Positions 5,046 through 6,486 of a DNA stretch of 6,486 bases are shown piece by piece. The notes beneath the pieces are model-generated. The model made no database searches, was not told the origin of the DNA, and was given only the letters and a program-made list of their open reading frames with translations. Each line of letters begins with the position of its first letter. Position 1 is the first letter of the stretch. Position numbers and translations under genes: made by a program. The stretch spans positions 1 to 6,486 of the forward strand of contig WFNQ01000167.1 in the NCBI GenBank assembly GCA_015488565.1, in the 5' to 3' direction. The stretch comes from Thiomicrorhabdus sp. GTDB taxonomy: Bacteria > Pseudomonadota > Gammaproteobacteria > Thiomicrospirales > Thiomicrospiraceae.

Positions 5046-6486
5046 ATGAAAGCAAAAAAATCTTTATTGCAAAACGCCATTGCTCTCGCCATTCTCGGCC
5101 TATCTCTCCCTGCCCTAGCCGAGAGCACGGCGAATGAAAATGAGATAACCGTACTCGATAAAATGATGGTCATTGGCAACCCCGCCAATATCGAAAAAAT
5201 ATCAGGCTCTGCTCAAGTCGTAACCAAACAAGATATTCGCCAACAAAACTACGACGACGTTAACCGTATATTGCGTAAAGTGCCTGGCGTATATGTGCGT
5301 GAAGAAGATGGCTTTGGCTTATTTCCCAGCATCAGTTTGCGCGGTGCCGATACCACGCGTAGCTCTAAAGTCACCATTATGGAAGACGGCGTAATGATGG
5401 CACCCGCTCCTTACTCTGCACCTTCGGCTTATTACACCCCTACTTCGGGACGAATGAGTGGCTTAGAAGTATTAAAAGGTTCTAGCCAAATTAAATATGG
5501 CCCCCATACGACTGGCGGGGTGATTAACTACCTTTCAACGTTCATTCCCACAAAAGAAAAAGCCTACTTAAAAACCACTTTTGGTAGCTTTAATGAACAA
5601 CGTACCCATGCGTATGTGGGCAATACCTTAGATACGTCTATTGGACAAATCGGGGTGTTAATCGAGGGATATCAACGTCAAAGTGATGGCTTTAAAACCA
5701 TTGATGAAACCGCCGATTTTAGAGCTGGTGACCAAACAGGATTTACCAAAAAAGACACCACAATAAAACTCGCTTGGGAACCCAATACCGAGATGTATCA
5801 GCGCATTGAGCTGAAACATGGCACCAGCGATTTGGATGCCAATGAAACTTACTTAGGGCTGTCGCAAGCGGATTTTGATGCCGACCCCAACCGTCGTTAT
5901 GCCGCATCACGTTTTGATAATATCAAAAGTGCACAACAACAAACCTCATTGCGTTGGAGTCTAAGCCCAACCGATGATATTGATATTATCAACACATTAT
6001 ATAAAACAGAATTTAACCGTAATTGGTACAAACTCAATAAAATCAATGGCGATGATATTGCCAATATCATTGAAACACCGGGTCTGTCACAAGATATTAT
6101 GAAAGGCTTGGCGGCTGGTGACTTTGATGTCAGAGCCAATAACCGCTCCTATGAGTCTCAAGGCGTAGAATCTGTCGGGTATTTTCGATTTGGTGGACAA
6201 GAAGTTCAGCATGAAATTCAAGCAGGTATCCGCCTTCACCAAGATAGCATCCGACGTTTTCAATGGGAAGACACCTATACCCAAGCCGTCAATGGCACGA
6301 TTACTGGTGTAGTTCGAGGCACACCAGGCGATGCAGGTGATCGTTTTCAAGAGACCAAAGCCTTAGCCGTCTACCTTCAAGACACCATTGAAACCGGCAA
6401 CTGGACGATTACACCAGGGGTTCGTTATGAACTGCTTGAACAACGCTCTGAAGACCCAAAAGGCACGTTGCAAAGCACTGGCGGAA
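5046..6486 (+). CDS. FecA-like TonB-dependent outer-membrane receptor, 3' truncated by window edge
   Basis: This outer-membrane receptor uses TonB energy to import a ferric chelate, probably ferric citrate or a siderophore. It is visible for 480 residues and the frame is still open at the right edge; the family is usually around 700 or more. Residues 1-25 form a Sec signal peptide ending in ALA before Glu26. A likely TonB box lies at about 33-43 (ITVLDKMMVIG). The plug follows (about 45-165) with VPGVYVREEDGFG, SISLRGAD, SKVTIMEDGV, APAPYSAPSAYY, LEVLKGSSQIKYGP and TGGVINY, a pattern typical of the FecA branch. After it come alternating beta strands of the barrel. The mature N-terminus goes almost directly into the TonB box, so the signalling domain that FecA uses to activate FecR/FecI is absent. 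Control is therefore more likely by Fur at its promoter. The start is supported by AGGA 8 bases upstream. The exact ligand is uncertain. Confidence 0.93.
   Translation, partial: MKAKKSLLQNAIALAILGLSLPALAESTANENEITVLDKMMVIGNPANIEKISGSAQVVTKQDIRQQNYDDVNRILRKVPGVYVREEDGFGLFPSISLRGADTTRSSKVTIMEDGVMMAPAPYSAPSAYYTPTSGRMSGLEVLKGSSQIKYGPHTTGGVINYLSTFIPTKEKAYLKTTFGSFNEQRTHAYVGNTLDTSIGQIGVLIEGYQRQSDGFKTIDETADFRAGDQTGFTKKDTTIKLAWEPNTEMYQRIELKHGTSDLDANETYLGLSQADFDADPNRRYAASRFDNIKSAQQQTSLRWSLSPTDDIDIINTLYKTEFNRNWYKLNKINGDDIANIIETPGLSQDIMKGLAAGDFDVRANNRSYESQGVESVGYFRFGGQEVQHEIQAGIRLHQDSIRRFQWEDTYTQAVNGTITGVVRGTPGDAGDRFQETKALAVYLQDTIETGNWTITPGVRYELLEQRSEDPKGTLQSTGG

Noticed and set aside
5897..6350. Two minus-strand open frames inside the TonB-dependent receptor
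   Set aside because: The plus-strand receptor frame is continuous to the window edge with clear family motifs; the minus frames have no family resemblance.

Overview
The window suggests a Gram-negative, AT-leaning gammaproteobacterium. It carries an outer-membrane TonB-dependent receptor, a cobalamin-type periplasmic binding protein, an MtfA peptidase and a PEP-CTERM/exosortase sorted protein. A sulfur-oxidising or methylotrophic lineage would fit, but this is a guess from gene content; no ribosomal RNA or other marker gene is present.

Layout. The 3' part of cbiB (cobalamin biosynthesis) enters at the left edge. It is followed on the same strand by a small secreted PEP-CTERM protein gene, a long imperfect hairpin, btuF (periplasmic corrinoid binding) and mtfA (zinc peptidase). 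btuF and mtfA are 4 bases apart and probably form one operon. A minus-strand APC-family amino-acid permease converges on mtfA. Its promoter lies in an intergenic region of about 400 bases shared with a divergent plus-strand gene for a FecA-like TonB-dependent iron receptor. That receptor has a clear -35/-10 promoter overlapped by a Fur-box-like site, and it runs off the right edge.

How the genes fit together. CbiB attaches the aminopropanol arm to adenosylcobyric acid in the inner membrane, and BtuF captures corrinoids in the periplasm, so the left half has a B12 synthesis and salvage theme. The PEP-CTERM gene interrupts this theme and has no evident link to it. The right half concerns nutrient uptake: amino acids through the permease, and ferric chelates through the receptor under probable iron control. 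The membrane components BtuC and BtuD, the exosortase, and TonB are not in the window.

Points worth a second look are the hairpin that abuts a btuF start lacking a Shine-Dalgarno sequence, a mini-hairpin that masks the PEP-CTERM Shine-Dalgarno, the cluster of long C-homopolymers all on one strand, and the btuF-mtfA pairing. I saw no CRISPR array, insertion sequence, tRNA, rRNA or clearly new multi-gene system.
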